NCBI GenBank assembly: GCA_030654075.1
Contig: JAURYB010000162.1
Location: forward strand, 1-36,007
Direction: 5' to 3'
From: Bacteroidales bacterium
GTDB lineage: Bacteria > Bacteroidota > Bacteroidia > Bacteroidales > UBA4417
DNA length: 36,007 nucleotides
Part shown: positions 14,790 to 23,120 of the stretch, piece by piece
Numbering within the stretch: position 1 is the stretch's first letter
How the letters are laid out: the number at the start of each line of letters is the position of its first letter
Notes under the pieces: generated by a model
What the model saw: the letters and a program-made list of their open reading frames with translations, nothing else
Told to the model about the DNA's origin: nothing
Database searches by the model: none
Program-made: the position numbers and the translations under genes

Positions 14790-16064
14790 CTACCACTCCA
14801 CCGCTTTCCTCCTCACCGGCATCGTCATGCAACGGCAACCACCGCCACCTCTCGAAAGCTCTGATCCATCAATGGTTACAACGTATTTGTTATAGTTGTT
14901 TATATCTGTTTTCCCCTGGATCACATCGCTGGCTTTAATCACAGCGTACCCATGGTTATTCATTTCCTGGATCGTGTTTACATTGCGGCCATAACCGATT
15001 ACTTTGCCCGGAGCGATAGCGAAAAAATTAGCCCCGCTGTGCCATTGTTCCCGTTCCTGTATCATGCTGTCGCGACGACCACCACAATATAAGGTTTCCA
15101 TTTCCATCCCCAGTTCTTTCAGTATGGTTGGAATGTTTTCCACTTCGCTGATGGATTTCACAACACCATTGTCAATATGAATATGGATGGTTAGGTATCG
15201 GGTAGGGTGGAGGATAAGAGGCTCGTAAACCATACACTGGTTGCGATCGAGAAAAGTAAAAACCATATCCAGGTGAATAAATGACTCGGGCGTATAAGGC
15301 AATTCCTGGACGATAATATGACGTTGAACTTTTTTCTGTTTATAATATTCCATGATAAAATCGATACCAGCTGGAGTGGTGCGTGTACCTGTGCCAACAA
15401 GGAGAATATCTTCACGGGCAATTAAAAAATCGCCGCCTTCGAAACTGAAATCCTTGCTGTTGTATTGGTTTTGTTCCGGATGTAAGGTTTTTACCCCAAA
15501 AACGGGATGATTCCGGAATATGGAATCCATGATAATGCTTTCCCGATCTCTGATACGGCTGTACATCCGACTGATAAGTACTTTATCGAGAAAGGCAACC
15601 GATGCGTCGCGGGTAAAGAAAAAATTATGCAGTGGTTCAATGGAATATCGGTCTTTCGACAAAAAGCGGGTGAGATTGTCTTTTTTCATTTCTACCCCTT
15701 CAATCAGCATGGTCGAAAGCTTTTCATCCTTTATATCCATCAAAGACTTAAAAGTGTATTCATCCACCTTTTCTTTGGTTGCAATGGTTTGCAGCAATTC
15801 TGCCCTGTGTTCAGGATTTTGAACTACTGTTGAAAGAAGGTCTTTTACCTGGAATGTTTTAGTCACTTTCGACAAAAATCCGCTAAACTGGTTGAACTCT
15901 TTTAAAGCAACCTGGAGGTTCAGAATATCGCTGTACAAAGCTTTGTGAGAACTGTCGGGAGTCATGTTCTCTACTTCCGGGCCGGGAGTATGAAGTATAA
16001 CTCCTTCTAATTCACCAATTTCGGAGCGGATATCTACTTTAAAGGGTATGTCGTGTGGTTGCAT
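14790..16064 (-). CDS. arcA: arginine deiminase
   Basis: Hydrolyses arginine to citrulline and ammonia, the first step of the ADI energy pathway; cytosolic. 424 residues. The guanidino-modifying enzyme active site is complete: Asp153 in FFTRD, Glu209 in FEGGD, His264 and Asp266 in HLDMVF, and the nucleophile Cys412 in RCMTMP near the C-terminus. VGTGTRTT and SELSRGGGG also match the family. Odd detail: an additional Cys410 two residues before the catalytic Cys, where proline is common. No ornithine carbamoyltransferase, carbamate kinase or antiporter gene is adjacent, so the pathway is not clustered here. It ends with the C-terminal extension VRRKAVEW. Confidence 0.94.
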   Translation of the reverse strand: MQPHDIPFKVDIRSEIGELEGVILHTPGPEVENMTPDSSHKALYSDILNLQVALKEFNQFSGFLSKVTKTFQVKDLLSTVVQNPEHRAELLQTIATKEKVDEYTFKSLMDIKDEKLSTMLIEGVEMKKDNLTRFLSKDRYSIEPLHNFFFTRDASVAFLDKVLISRMYSRIRDRESIIMDSIFRNHPVFGVKTLHPEQNQYNSKDFSFEGGDFLIAREDILLVGTGTRTTPAGIDFIMEYYKQKKVQRHIIVQELPYTPESFIHLDMVFTFLDRNQCMVYEPLILHPTRYLTIHIHIDNGVVKSISEVENIPTILKELGMEMETLYCGGRRDSMIQEREQWHSGANFFAIAPGKVIGYGRNVNTIQEMNNHGYAVIKASDVIQGKTDINNYNKYVVTIDGSELSRGGGGCRCMTMPVRRKAVEW

Positions 16065-16110
16065 GGGGGAGAAATAGAATTTTAGTTTAATATTTTATGT
16101 TAGGTGCCAC

Positions 16111-16145
16111 GTTCCAGGTTCAGAGTGCCGACCGGAACCCGGAAC
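16111..16145 (-). repeat. hairpin between queG and arcA
   Basis: GTTCCAGGTTC (16111-16121) pairs with GAACCCGGAAC (16135-16145) in 10 of 11 positions around a 13-nt loop. It lies just past the queG stop and upstream of arcA. There is no T-tract directly after it on the minus strand, so it could be a weak terminator or just another foldback repeat. Confidence 0.5.
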
Positions 16146-16147
16146 TT

Positions 16148-17083
16148 TTAATCCGCTCCCGAAAGAAATTCAATATTCCGCTTCAGGCCGGCAAATTTAG
16201 CTCTTTTTATGGCTGATTTTTTAAAGAGAATTTTATACTGATCATTGTCCAACTTTTCCCAATCTTCTTTTTCCATTTCCATCAAGCTGGGCGGAGGTTC
16301 AAATGCAGGTTCGTTGTGTGGAGAGGAATATTTGTTCCACGGGCAAACCTGCTGGCAGATATCGCAACCGAAAATCCATTGATCGTATTTCCCTCTAAAG
16401 GTTTCAGATATTTCCTCTTTGTTTTCGATGGTAAGATAGGAAATGCATTTATTAGCATCCACCGTTTTCAGAGCGGTTATAGCGCCGGTTGGACAAGCAT
16501 CGATGCACCGGCTGCAATCGCCGCAGTAATTACCTCCCATCGGCCTATCATATTCAAGTTCAAGATCGGTAATCAGCTCGCTGATAAAGAAATACGATCC
16601 GTTTCGCCTGCTGATCAGCATGCTGTTTTTGCCAATCCAGCCTAAGCCGGCACGTGTAGCCCAGGCGCGCTCAAGCACGGGAGCCGAATCCACAAATCCA
16701 CGGATTGAAATTTCCGGGACCTGCTCTTTAAGTTTTAAAATTAAAATGTTCAATTTTTCACGGATTACTTCATGGTAATCCTGGCCGTAAGCATAAGAGG
16801 AAATCAGATATGGAGAATTTTCGTCCATCATTTTTGATGGATAATAATTGTAAAGAAAAACGATGACCGATTTTGCATTTTCAACCAGTAATTCAGGATT
16901 AGCCCGAAGTTCCGCGTGTTTCTGCATATAATCCATACCGGCATGAAATCCTTTTTTTAACCAAGCATTAAGGCGTTGCATATCCACATCAAGCTTTTCA
17001 GATGGCGCTATGCCACAGGCTGCAAATCCCAGCGAGGCAGCTTCCTGCTTTATAAATGCGGAAAGTTGCTCTTTGGGAATCAT
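16148..17083 (-). CDS. queG: epoxyqueuosine reductase QueG
   Basis: Cobalamin- and Fe-S-dependent reduction of epoxyqueuosine to queuosine in tRNA, last step of queuosine synthesis. 311 residues, shorter than the E. coli protein because the C-terminal HEAT-like domain is missing, as in many Bacteroidota homologues. Two [4Fe-4S] sites are visible: C187-x2-C190-x2-C193-x3-C197 (CGDCSRCIDACP) and C240-x2-C243-x3-C247 (CDICQQVCPWN), with Cys213 positioned to complete them. Asp132 in FVDSAPVLERAWATRAGLGWIGKN is the expected catalytic acid. Its neighbour on the same strand is ruvB, 178 bp upstream. Confidence 0.95.
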   Translation of the reverse strand: MIPKEQLSAFIKQEAASLGFAACGIAPSEKLDVDMQRLNAWLKKGFHAGMDYMQKHAELRANPELLVENAKSVIVFLYNYYPSKMMDENSPYLISSYAYGQDYHEVIREKLNILILKLKEQVPEISIRGFVDSAPVLERAWATRAGLGWIGKNSMLISRRNGSYFFISELITDLELEYDRPMGGNYCGDCSRCIDACPTGAITALKTVDANKCISYLTIENKEEISETFRGKYDQWIFGCDICQQVCPWNKYSSPHNEPAFEPPPSLMEMEKEDWEKLDNDQYKILFKKSAIKRAKFAGLKRNIEFLSGAD

Positions 17084-17182
17084 ATTAATGAATGTAAAAC
17101 TTGGTTTTTGTATAGTAAACAGGAATCAGAACGGAACAATTAAATAACAGAACATTAGAGCTTAGTACAAAATAAGTTAGAA

Positions 17183-17230
17183 TTGTCGCCTTGTCGCCTC
17201 TCGCCCAATCGCCCCTCGCCCAATCGCTCC
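17183..17230 (-). repeat. GTCGCC-type repeat, copy 2
   Basis: TTGTCGCC twice, then TCGCCCAATCGCCCC and a second CGCCCAATCGC, in the queG-ruvB spacer. It shares its units with 14717-14747 and has a tandem duplication of the CGCCCAATCGC part. Confidence 0.6.
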
Positions 17231-17261
17231 TTCACAGCCTCTTCTCCAATCTTCTTGTCAT

Positions 17262-18284
17262 CTAAAACAACTTCCCCAGTTCCGGTCCCTTAAACCTTCC
17301 CAAATGACTGTAAGCCTTTTCTGTAACTTCACGTCCACGTGGTGTCCGCATCATATAACCTTCCTGTATCAGGAAAGGCTCGTAAACTTCCTCTATCGTT
17401 CCTGCATCTTCGCCCACGGCAGTTGCGATGGTTGTAAGGCCAACAGGGCCGCCTTTAAATTTTTGAATAATGGTACTGAGAATACGGTTGTCCATTTCGT
17501 CGAGACCATTTTTATCCACCTGCAGAGCTGCCAATGCATACTGAGCGATGGCAAGGTCAATCGTTCCATTTCCTTTTATCTGGGCGAAATCACGTAAGCG
17601 GCGAAGCAGCAGGTTGGCAATACGTGGAGTACCACGGCTACGTCGTGATATTTCAATGGCAGCATCTTCATGAATCGGAACATGTAGAATACCCGCTGAT
17701 CGGATTATAATCTTCTTTAGCGTTTCCGCGTCATAATACTGAAGTCTTGAATTGATGCCAAATCGTGAGCGAAGCGGTGCGGTGAGTAATCCTGAACGTG
17801 TGGTTGCGCCTATCAGTGTGAAAGGATTTAAAGTAATCTGCACACTCCTGGCATTGGGACCTGATTCAATCATGATATCAATCTTGAAATCCTCCATGGC
17901 CGAATACAGGTATTCTTCCACAACCGGGCTCAGGCGATGAATTTCGTCTATGAACAGAACGTCATTGGTTTCGAGGTTGGTGAGCAATCCGGCAAGGTCA
18001 CCGGGTTTGTCAAGTACCGGTCCTGAAGTTACCCGGATGTTAACTCCCATTTCGTTTGCAATAATATTCGAAAGCGTGGTTTTCCCCAGTCCTGGCGGGC
18101 CATGTAGCAATACATGATCAAGTGCTTCGCCACGGCGCGAAGCAGCAGCAACAAAAACCCTGAGGTTCTCAACAATTCCAGGCTGGCCTGCAAAACTTCC
18201 GAAATCAAGCGGTCGAAGTACCTGCTCAATCTCGCGCTCAACCGGAGACAGGTGTTCAGGAGTCGCATCAAGGTTCTGGTTCAT
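17262..18284 (-). CDS. ruvB: Holliday junction branch migration ATPase RuvB
   Basis: AAA+ motor that, with RuvA, drives branch migration of Holliday junctions during recombination. 340 residues, the usual size. Walker A GPPGLGKT (62-69), Walker B in [11 protein letters not shown] (about 110-120), sensor 1 in [19 protein letters not shown] with the arginine finger, and the C-terminal winged helix ending in [21 protein letters not shown]. The N-terminus ERE...[11 protein letters not shown] is diagnostic. A possible promoter box lies at 18515-18522, which would give a 5' leader of about 225 nt containing the foldback at 18318-18470. Confidence 0.97.
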   Translation of the reverse strand: MNQNLDATPEHLSPVEREIEQVLRPLDFGSFAGQPGIVENLRVFVAAASRRGEALDHVLLHGPPGLGKTTLSNIIANEMGVNIRVTSGPVLDKPGDLAGLLTNLETNDVLFIDEIHRLSPVVEEYLYSAMEDFKIDIMIESGPNARSVQITLNPFTLIGATTRSGLLTAPLRSRFGINSRLQYYDAETLKKIIIRSAGILHVPIHEDAAIEISRRSRGTPRIANLLLRRLRDFAQIKGNGTIDLAIAQYALAALQVDKNGLDEMDNRILSTIIQKFKGGPVGLTTIATAVGEDAGTIEEVYEPFLIQEGYMMRTPRGREVTEKAYSHLGRFKGPELGKLF

Positions 18285-18681
18285 AGGTTTGTTTTATCTA
18301 AGCGGTTTTTTTATTAAGTCGGAAGACCGAAGCTGGAAGTCGGAAGCTTCTCATTACAATTATCTTTGTCGCAAAATTGAAATTTCCCCATCCTATTTAG
18401 GTAAACTTATTTCAATTGAAATTTCTTTAGAGTAGCGGCAGCTTGTGTCTTCCGGCTTCTGTCTCCCGACAAATAGTGAGTTATCTTGTTATAATCAGGA
18501 TTTCAAGTATTCAGCAAAGTTATAAAAAAGCAACTGATGTGAAGCTATATTAATGATTTTCACCCCGAAATCAAGCCCTGACTGCTTGTCAGAATATAAT
18601 TAGTATAAATAACAGTGATCTCCTTCATGCTTTAATTATTATTTTATACATTAGCAGAGAATTTATAATATCTCTCCGGCC
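18285..18681. other. divergent 397-bp region between ruvB and usp
   Basis: No gene. It contains the foldback element at 18318-18470, a minus-strand -7 box CAAAGTTA at 18515-18522 (TAACTTTG on the minus strand, fits TAnnTTTG) for ruvB, an unassigned plus-strand TATCTTTG at 18361-18368 inside the foldback loop, and a TACATTAG at 18647-18654 before the usp gene. Confidence 0.5.
18318..18470. repeat. GGAAGTC-type foldback element
   Basis: The 30-bp arm at 18318-18347 (beginning GTCGGAAGACCGAAGC) and the arm at 18441-18470 (beginning GCTTGTGTCTTCCGGC) are inverted repeats matching at about 24 of 30 positions, around an AT-rich 93-bp centre. Unit sequence and layout resemble the foldback in the trpB-trpA spacer (6239-6396). 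Confidence 0.65.
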
Positions 18682-19521
18682 ATGAAAGACATAGTTGTTG
18701 CTATAGATTTCTCTAAAGGCTCAATACATGCCCTGGAGTATGCTATTGAACTTGCCAATCTTACACATTCGAATATTAACCTGGTATGGGTTGACAATAT
18801 CAGTGGCAGCGAAGTTGCCTTTGCTAACGAATCGAAGGAGCTTCGTAATGAAGCTAAAGGAAATTTTGACGAAATACTGGCCCTTTACAAGGATAAGCTG
18901 GTACATGGAAAGCTTGTGGCAAAGGTGCGTAAAGGACGGGTTTACCAGGAACTTGCTACTTTTGTTAAGCAAAACGATTGTTGTTTACTGATCCTTGGAA
19001 CTCATGGTTCATCGGGATTTGAAGAATATTGGGTTGGCACAAATGCGTTCCGGATTGTTTCCAGTATTTCGAGCCCGGTTATAACGGTTCGATCCAATTA
19101 TGAAATTCAGAGAGGTTACCGTAAGATATTGCTGCCTGTAATCCATACGGCACAAACCACACAAAAGATTGTTTTTACGGCTGATCTGGCACGTAAAACA
19201 GGAGCGGATATAAATTTACTGGCGTTAAATTCCAGCGGCCTAAAATCAGTGCAGCGATTAGTGGATAGTAATGTTGCAAAAGCTGAGAAATACCTGGAAG
19301 AACAAGGCGTTAATTATGTGGTTGACAGGATTAATACTAAAAATATAGCTTCAGATATTATTGAACATGCCCGCATTGTTGATGCCGACCTGATCGCTAT
19401 TATGACTGATATCCAGGATCAGGCAAATTCAATCCTCCTGGGTCCCTTTGCTCAGCAATTGGTAAGCTATTCGCCGGTTCCGGTACTGAGTATGCACCCG
19501 AAGGACAGCAATACATTGTAA
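18682..19521 (+). CDS. universal stress protein, two tandem UspA domains
   Basis: 279 residues, two UspA-type alpha/beta domains (about 1-140 and 145-279). Domain 1 begins DIVVAIDFSKGSIHALEYA and has the ATP-binding signature G-x2-G-x9-G-(S/T): GTHG...VGT (about 110-124), followed by SSPVITVR. Domain 2 begins KILLPVIHTAQTTQKIVFTADLA and ends SYSPVPVLSM, but its loop (GPFAQQL) lacks the glycine signature, so it probably does not bind ATP. Paralogous to the gene at 20291, with the same layout. Likely a cytosolic stress-response factor; the specific role is not known. A TAnnTTAG box (18647-18654) lies 27 bp upstream. Confidence 0.92.
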   Translation: MKDIVVAIDFSKGSIHALEYAIELANLTHSNINLVWVDNISGSEVAFANESKELRNEAKGNFDEILALYKDKLVHGKLVAKVRKGRVYQELATFVKQNDCCLLILGTHGSSGFEEYWVGTNAFRIVSSISSPVITVRSNYEIQRGYRKILLPVIHTAQTTQKIVFTADLARKTGADINLLALNSSGLKSVQRLVDSNVAKAEKYLEEQGVNYVVDRINTKNIASDIIEHARIVDADLIAIMTDIQDQANSILLGPFAQQLVSYSPVPVLSMHPKDSNTL

Positions 19522-19535
19522 TCATTTTTAAAAGT

Positions 19536-19946
19536 ATGCTCAGATTTGTTTTTATTGTTTTCATTTTGTTTTCATTTAATGTCCATGGCATTAAAGCCCA
19601 GGTATTAAAGCCTGCTGACGGTAAAGTTGAAATTGTTCAGGATGAAAAAATCATCCAGCTTACAGAGCAATATAAGAGGATGAGTTTAAGCAATCCCGAA
19701 GTTGAAGGTTACAGGGTTCAGATATTTTTTGATTCGGGTAGCAATTCAAAGAACACAGCCGCAACTACCAAACTTGCGTTTGAAACCGTTTTCCCTGAAA
19801 CTAAATCATATCTGTCCTATAAAGAACCGTATTACCGCGTCCGGGTTGGGGATTTCCGTACCCTGGTTGAAGCAGTGGGTTTTCAGAAGAAAATTGCTGT
19901 TGAATATCCGAATTCCTTCCCGGTAAAAGATAAAATAGTGCAATAA
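19536..19946 (+). CDS. exported SPOR-domain protein
   Basis: 136 residues. Signal peptide (MLRFVFIVFILFSFNVHGIKAQ), then a single SPOR-like domain: GYRVQIFFDSGSNSKNTAA ... PYYRVRVGDFRTLVEAVGFQKKI. SPOR domains bind denuded peptidoglycan strands at division or remodelling sites, so a periplasmic cell-wall role is expected from the family. The gene starts 14 bp after the usp stop and may be cotranscribed with it. Function in this organism is unknown. Confidence 0.85.
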   Translation: MLRFVFIVFILFSFNVHGIKAQVLKPADGKVEIVQDEKIIQLTEQYKRMSLSNPEVEGYRVQIFFDSGSNSKNTAATTKLAFETVFPETKSYLSYKEPYYRVRVGDFRTLVEAVGFQKKIAVEYPNSFPVKDKIVQ

Positions 19947-20290
19947 ACATAGCATGCCTGACTTATCCGGCAAGGATTAACTTTTATGTATTAGTGAAGG
20001 TGAAAAGACAATGGTGTATTCAGAAAATATCCTTTCCGGTATCAAATTATATTCAGTAACGAATTGACATAATTGCTATAGAAGACACTCGTTTTTTTTA
20101 CTTAAGGCAGCGTGTAATAATAAAATGATACATCCTGATTTCCTCGTCAGCTAAAAATCCAGAAAATCCACATACTTTGAACATAAAAATTTCGTTACTT
20201 TATTGCTGATAAAATCAACTTGTTTTGCTACCTGATTTTCATTATCTTAGCCTGTTATAAATTCCGTCAAACCTGTAAACTAGATAGTAT
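19947..20290 (+). other. 344-bp spacer upstream of the second usp gene
   Basis: AT-rich, no convincing gene and none of the GC-rich repeat families seen elsewhere. Near its right end is a possible promoter (20220-20250). The spacer suggests the second usp gene is transcribed independently. Confidence 0.45.
20220..20250 (+). promoter_or_regulatory. possible promoter of the second usp gene, variant -7 box
   Basis: TTG at 20220-20222, a 20-bp spacer, then TATCTTAG at 20243-20250, ending 40 bp before the ATG. The -7 box differs from TAnnTTTG by one base (A for T). The first usp gene has the same variant (TACATTAG, 18647-18654), and both are followed by C. Confidence 0.35.
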
Positions 20291-21142
20291 ATGGCCAATA
20301 TTATTGCAGCAATCGATTTCTCCGACTGTTCTATTAATGCGCTTGAGCATGCTGTTTCATTAGCCAACCGAGGCACACTTGACGTTCACATGATCTGGGT
20401 GAATAATCCAAGTGTTACAAAAACAACTATTTATTCCGATACATCAGCAGATCTTATAGATGAGATCCGGAAACAGTTTAGTAAACTCGTTGAGAAGTAC
20501 AGTCCTCTGCTTGAGGACTCAACTATTGATTTTGTAATACGCGAAGGGAAAATTTATCGCGAAATAATTGATGAGGCTAAAGAAATGGATAGTTTGTGTA
20601 TTGTAATGGGTACACATGGCGTGTCGGGTTTCGAACAGTTTTGGATCGGGAGCAACGCAAATAAATTAATCTCGGTGTCTCCTTGTCCGGTTATTACAAT
20701 AAGAACCGGTGTAGAGGCAAAACAAGGTATGAGGTGTATTCTTCTGCCCGTCGACAGTACTCTCGATACCAGGCAGAAAGTTCCTTTTACTACTTACCTT
20801 GCCCACCTTTTTGAAGCTGAAGTATATGTGCTTTCACTTTATGCTTCTAAATATAAAAGTATTCAAAAACGGGTTGATCTTTATACTGACCAGGTTTGCA
20901 CTTACCTTGAGGAAGAAGGAATAAAATTCCACCGGGATGTATTAAGTTGTGATAATCTTACAACAGGAACCATTGAATATGCCAAACACATCAGGGCAGG
21001 CCTGATCAGTATAATGACGGAGCAGGAAACCAGCCCGTTTAATCTGCTTGTAGGGCCCTATGCCCAGCAAATGGTCAACAATTCGCCATACCCGGTTCTG
21101 AGTATCAATCCGTTTGATACTATGCAGATTTCGACAAGATAA
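20291..21142 (+). CDS. universal stress protein, two tandem UspA domains
   Basis: 283 residues, paralogue of the protein at 18682 with the same two-domain layout. Domain 1 starts NIIAAIDFSDCSINALEHA and has the intact ATP-binding pattern GTHG...IGS (G-x2-G-x9-G-S) followed by PCPVITIR. Domain 2 starts CILLPVDSTLDTRQKVPFTTYLA and ends NSPYPVLSI; its GPYAQQM loop again lacks the glycines. The two genes presumably arose by duplication, with the SPOR gene between them. A strong terminator follows directly. Confidence 0.92.
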   Translation: MANIIAAIDFSDCSINALEHAVSLANRGTLDVHMIWVNNPSVTKTTIYSDTSADLIDEIRKQFSKLVEKYSPLLEDSTIDFVIREGKIYREIIDEAKEMDSLCIVMGTHGVSGFEQFWIGSNANKLISVSPCPVITIRTGVEAKQGMRCILLPVDSTLDTRQKVPFTTYLAHLFEAEVYVLSLYASKYKSIQKRVDLYTDQVCTYLEEEGIKFHRDVLSCDNLTTGTIEYAKHIRAGLISIMTEQETSPFNLLVGPYAQQMVNNSPYPVLSINPFDTMQISTR

Positions 21143-21162
21143 AAGGATGAATTACCACATAA

Positions 21163-21187
21163 AAAAAGCTCCGGTCAGGAGCTTTTT
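21163..21187. terminator. bidirectional intrinsic terminator
   Basis: AAAAAGCTCC (21163-21172) pairs with GGAGCTTTTT (21178-21187) around a 5-nt loop. A-tracts on the left and T-tracts on the right make it functional in both directions. It sits between the convergent usp (ends 21142) and aldolase (ends 21229) genes and probably serves both. Confidence 0.88.
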
Positions 21188-21228
21188 CTGTTTTAGTCGA
21201 ATTGGTTAAATAAGCCTAGGCCGGTTTA

Positions 21229-22308
21229 TTAATTCCTGTCGAGGCAATTAAGGTCAGCAAAGGCTTCTTTAACACGAACGATCAAAGTTTTTTGCGACTC
21301 GTTCAGCCATTTACGTGGATCGTAATATTTCTTGTTTGGTTTGTCTTCACCATCAGGATTACCAATCTGGCCCTGCAGGTAAGCTTCGTTTTTCTTGTAG
21401 AATTCCATGATGCCTTTCCAGGTTGCCCATTGTGTATCCGTATCGATATTCATTTTCACAACACCATAAGAAATTGCTTCGCGGATTTCTTCCTGGGTTG
21501 AACCCGAACCGCCATGGAAAACAAAATTGAGTGGATGAGCAGCAGTATTATGTTTTTTCTCAACATATTTCTGCGAATTGTTGAGGATAATCGGCTGAAG
21601 TTTCACATTCCCTGGTTTATAAACACCATGAACATTACCGAATGAAGCCGCAATGGTAAATTTATCACTTATCTTCATCAGTTCTTCGTAAGCATAAGCT
21701 ACATCTTCGGGTTGGGTATATAATTTGGAACTGTCAACATCTGAGTTGTCAATTCCATCTTCTTCGCCACCGGTAACACCAAGTTCAATTTCAAGGGTCA
21801 TACCCATTTTGCTCATGCGGGTTAGAAATTTTGAGCAGATTTCAAGGTTTTCGTGAAGAGGCTCTTCCGAAAGGTCAAGCATATGTGAACTGAAAAGCGG
21901 TTTGCCTGTTTCGGCAAAGTGTTTTTCACCGGCAGTTAAAAGACCGTCGATCCAGGGCAGAAGTTTTTTTGCTGCATGGTCAGTATGAATAAGAACCGGT
22001 ATGCCATACATTTCAGCCATAGCATGAATATGTTTTGCTCCCGAAACAGCGCCGGCAATGGCAGCTTTTTCGCCATCATTACTCAGGAATTTTCCAGCGT
22101 AAAAATGAGCGCCACCATTCGAAAACTGAATAATAACGGGGGAATTAACTTCTTTGGCAGCCTGTAATACGGCGTTGATGGAGTCGGTTCCAACAACGTT
22201 TACCGCAGGAAGAGCGAAATTATTTTGCTTTGCAATACGGAAAATTTCCTGAACGCCATCGCCGGTAACCACACCGGGGGCAACTTTTTGTAACACTTTG
22301 TCTGACAT
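21229..22308 (-). CDS. fbaA: class II fructose-bisphosphate aldolase
   Basis: Zn-dependent cleavage of fructose 1,6-bisphosphate to DHAP and glyceraldehyde 3-phosphate in glycolysis and gluconeogenesis. 359 residues, the same length as E. coli FbaA. HTDHAAKKLLPWIDG holds Asp110 (catalytic) and His111 (zinc). SSHMLDLSEEPLHENLE and LEIELGVTGGEEDG carry further zinc and substrate residues, and FVFHGGSGS plus MNIDTDTQWA form the second zinc His and phosphate site. The Ala after HTDH, where Cys is usual in class IIA enzymes, is a minor change. A perfect -7 box precedes it at 22346-22353. Confidence 0.96.
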   Translation of the reverse strand: MSDKVLQKVAPGVVTGDGVQEIFRIAKQNNFALPAVNVVGTDSINAVLQAAKEVNSPVIIQFSNGGAHFYAGKFLSNDGEKAAIAGAVSGAKHIHAMAEMYGIPVLIHTDHAAKKLLPWIDGLLTAGEKHFAETGKPLFSSHMLDLSEEPLHENLEICSKFLTRMSKMGMTLEIELGVTGGEEDGIDNSDVDSSKLYTQPEDVAYAYEELMKISDKFTIAASFGNVHGVYKPGNVKLQPIILNNSQKYVEKKHNTAAHPLNFVFHGGSGSTQEEIREAISYGVVKMNIDTDTQWATWKGIMEFYKKNEAYLQGQIGNPDGEDKPNKKYYDPRKWLNESQKTLIVRVKEAFADLNCLDRN

Positions 22309-22337
22309 ATTGTTAAAAATTATGTGATCGGTTAATA

Positions 22338-22353
22338 TACTTTTGCAAAGATA
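22338..22353 (-). promoter_or_regulatory. aldolase promoter -7 box, overlapping-orientation pair
   Basis: CAAAGATA at 22346-22353 reads TATCTTTG on the minus strand, a perfect TAnnTTTG box 38 bp before the fbaA start. Immediately adjacent, TACTTTTG at 22338-22345 is a perfect box for the plus strand, making a back-to-back pair. What the plus-strand box would transcribe is unclear. No well-spaced -33 was found for either. Confidence 0.5.
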
Positions 22354-22383
22354 CTGATTTTATATTTGAAAGAGATTTGAAAC

Positions 22384-22545
22384 AAAGTTAAAAATTCATC
22401 ATGTGATAATGCTTTGGATTTCAGAAGCCATTCGTTCAGCCGATCATATACTCTTTCGGCTATTGTTGAAACGGACCAGATTACTGCGAAATATGAAAAT
22501 GGGGCAAGATATTATTTTGATGTGCTGAACCATATTATCACCTGA
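22384..22545 (+). pseudogene. possible gene remnant (C-terminal fragment)
   Basis: An open frame without an ATG runs to TGA at 22543-22545. Its end reads ITAKYENGARYYFDVL, which looks like real protein (alternating strand pattern, FDV near the end, reminiscent of small DUF2442-like proteins). A TTG could act as start, but nothing else supports expression. It may be the remnant of a small gene damaged when the neighbouring foldback element arrived. Low certainty. Confidence 0.2.
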
Positions 22546-22575
22546 AGAGCAATTCCACTATTGATTTTGATTTTG

Positions 22576-23120
22576 TTCTTTTGTCATGACACAAACCAAA
22601 AAGTCTAGGCTTAATATAAATTTCACACATCTGTACGCCTCGGTAAAGGCTCGCAAAACAAGGCTTGATAGATTTGAACAACATCCTGGCAGCACGTGAA
22701 GCTGGTGTTTTGCTACGCACATGCCCGCGCTGTTTACCTTCGGCTACATCTGTTGTGAAATTTCTATTAGGCCGGTCCCTACACCCTGAAAATTTTCGAT
22801 AAAATCAAAATCCAGATCCCGTAATGCTGCCCAAAGGGGAAATGCTCTTAGAAGGGAACGGCATAAGAAAAATACGATAGCGGTTCTTGTTGGAGGTATG
22901 TGTGGATGGCATGTGCGTAGCAATACACAGCAACGACAAATGTTTTGATGTGTGCCATCCTTCATGCCTTGTATTGCGAGCAGATACCTCCGACATAGAA
23001 ACGCATCGAATTTTTATTAAGCCTTGATCTTTTATTCGCACCTTGCTTATTTTCAAAGGAGCTCATGAAACGCTGCGCTTAGTTCTTTGTTACTTTACTT
23101 TTGCATCAAGGCAAAAGAAA
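22576..23120. mobile_element. foldback / MITE-like element with terminal inverted repeats
   Basis: The left end has TTCTTTTG..ATGACACAAA (22576-22594) followed by AAAAAGTCTAGGCTTAATA (22598-22616). The right end, on the opposite strand, has TTCTTTTGCC-TTGATGCAAA (from 23120 back to 23101) and AAAAGATCAAGGCTTAATA (from 23034 back). The two ends are therefore inverted repeats, the right one interrupted by about 65 bp. Inside are further nested inverted repeats at 22893-22992. It encodes no intact protein; two minus-strand frames across it have no recognisable motif. This is a pattern call: a non-autonomous mobile element or a structured RNA locus are both possible. Confidence 0.5.
22893..22992. 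other. internal structured segment with crossing inverted repeats
   Basis: Three 8-bp perfect complementary pairs are present: GGAGGTAT (22893-22900) with ATACCTCC (22985-22992); GGATGGCA (22905-22912) with TGCCATCC (22954-22961); GCAATACA (22921-22928) with TGTATTGC (22971-22978). The second and third pairs cross, the topology of a pseudoknot enclosed in an outer stem. Whether it is transcribed is unknown. Confidence 0.5.

Noticed and set aside
22744..23056. Two minus-strand frames within the foldback element
   Set aside because: They overlap in different frames, follow the inverted repeats and have no recognisable protein features.
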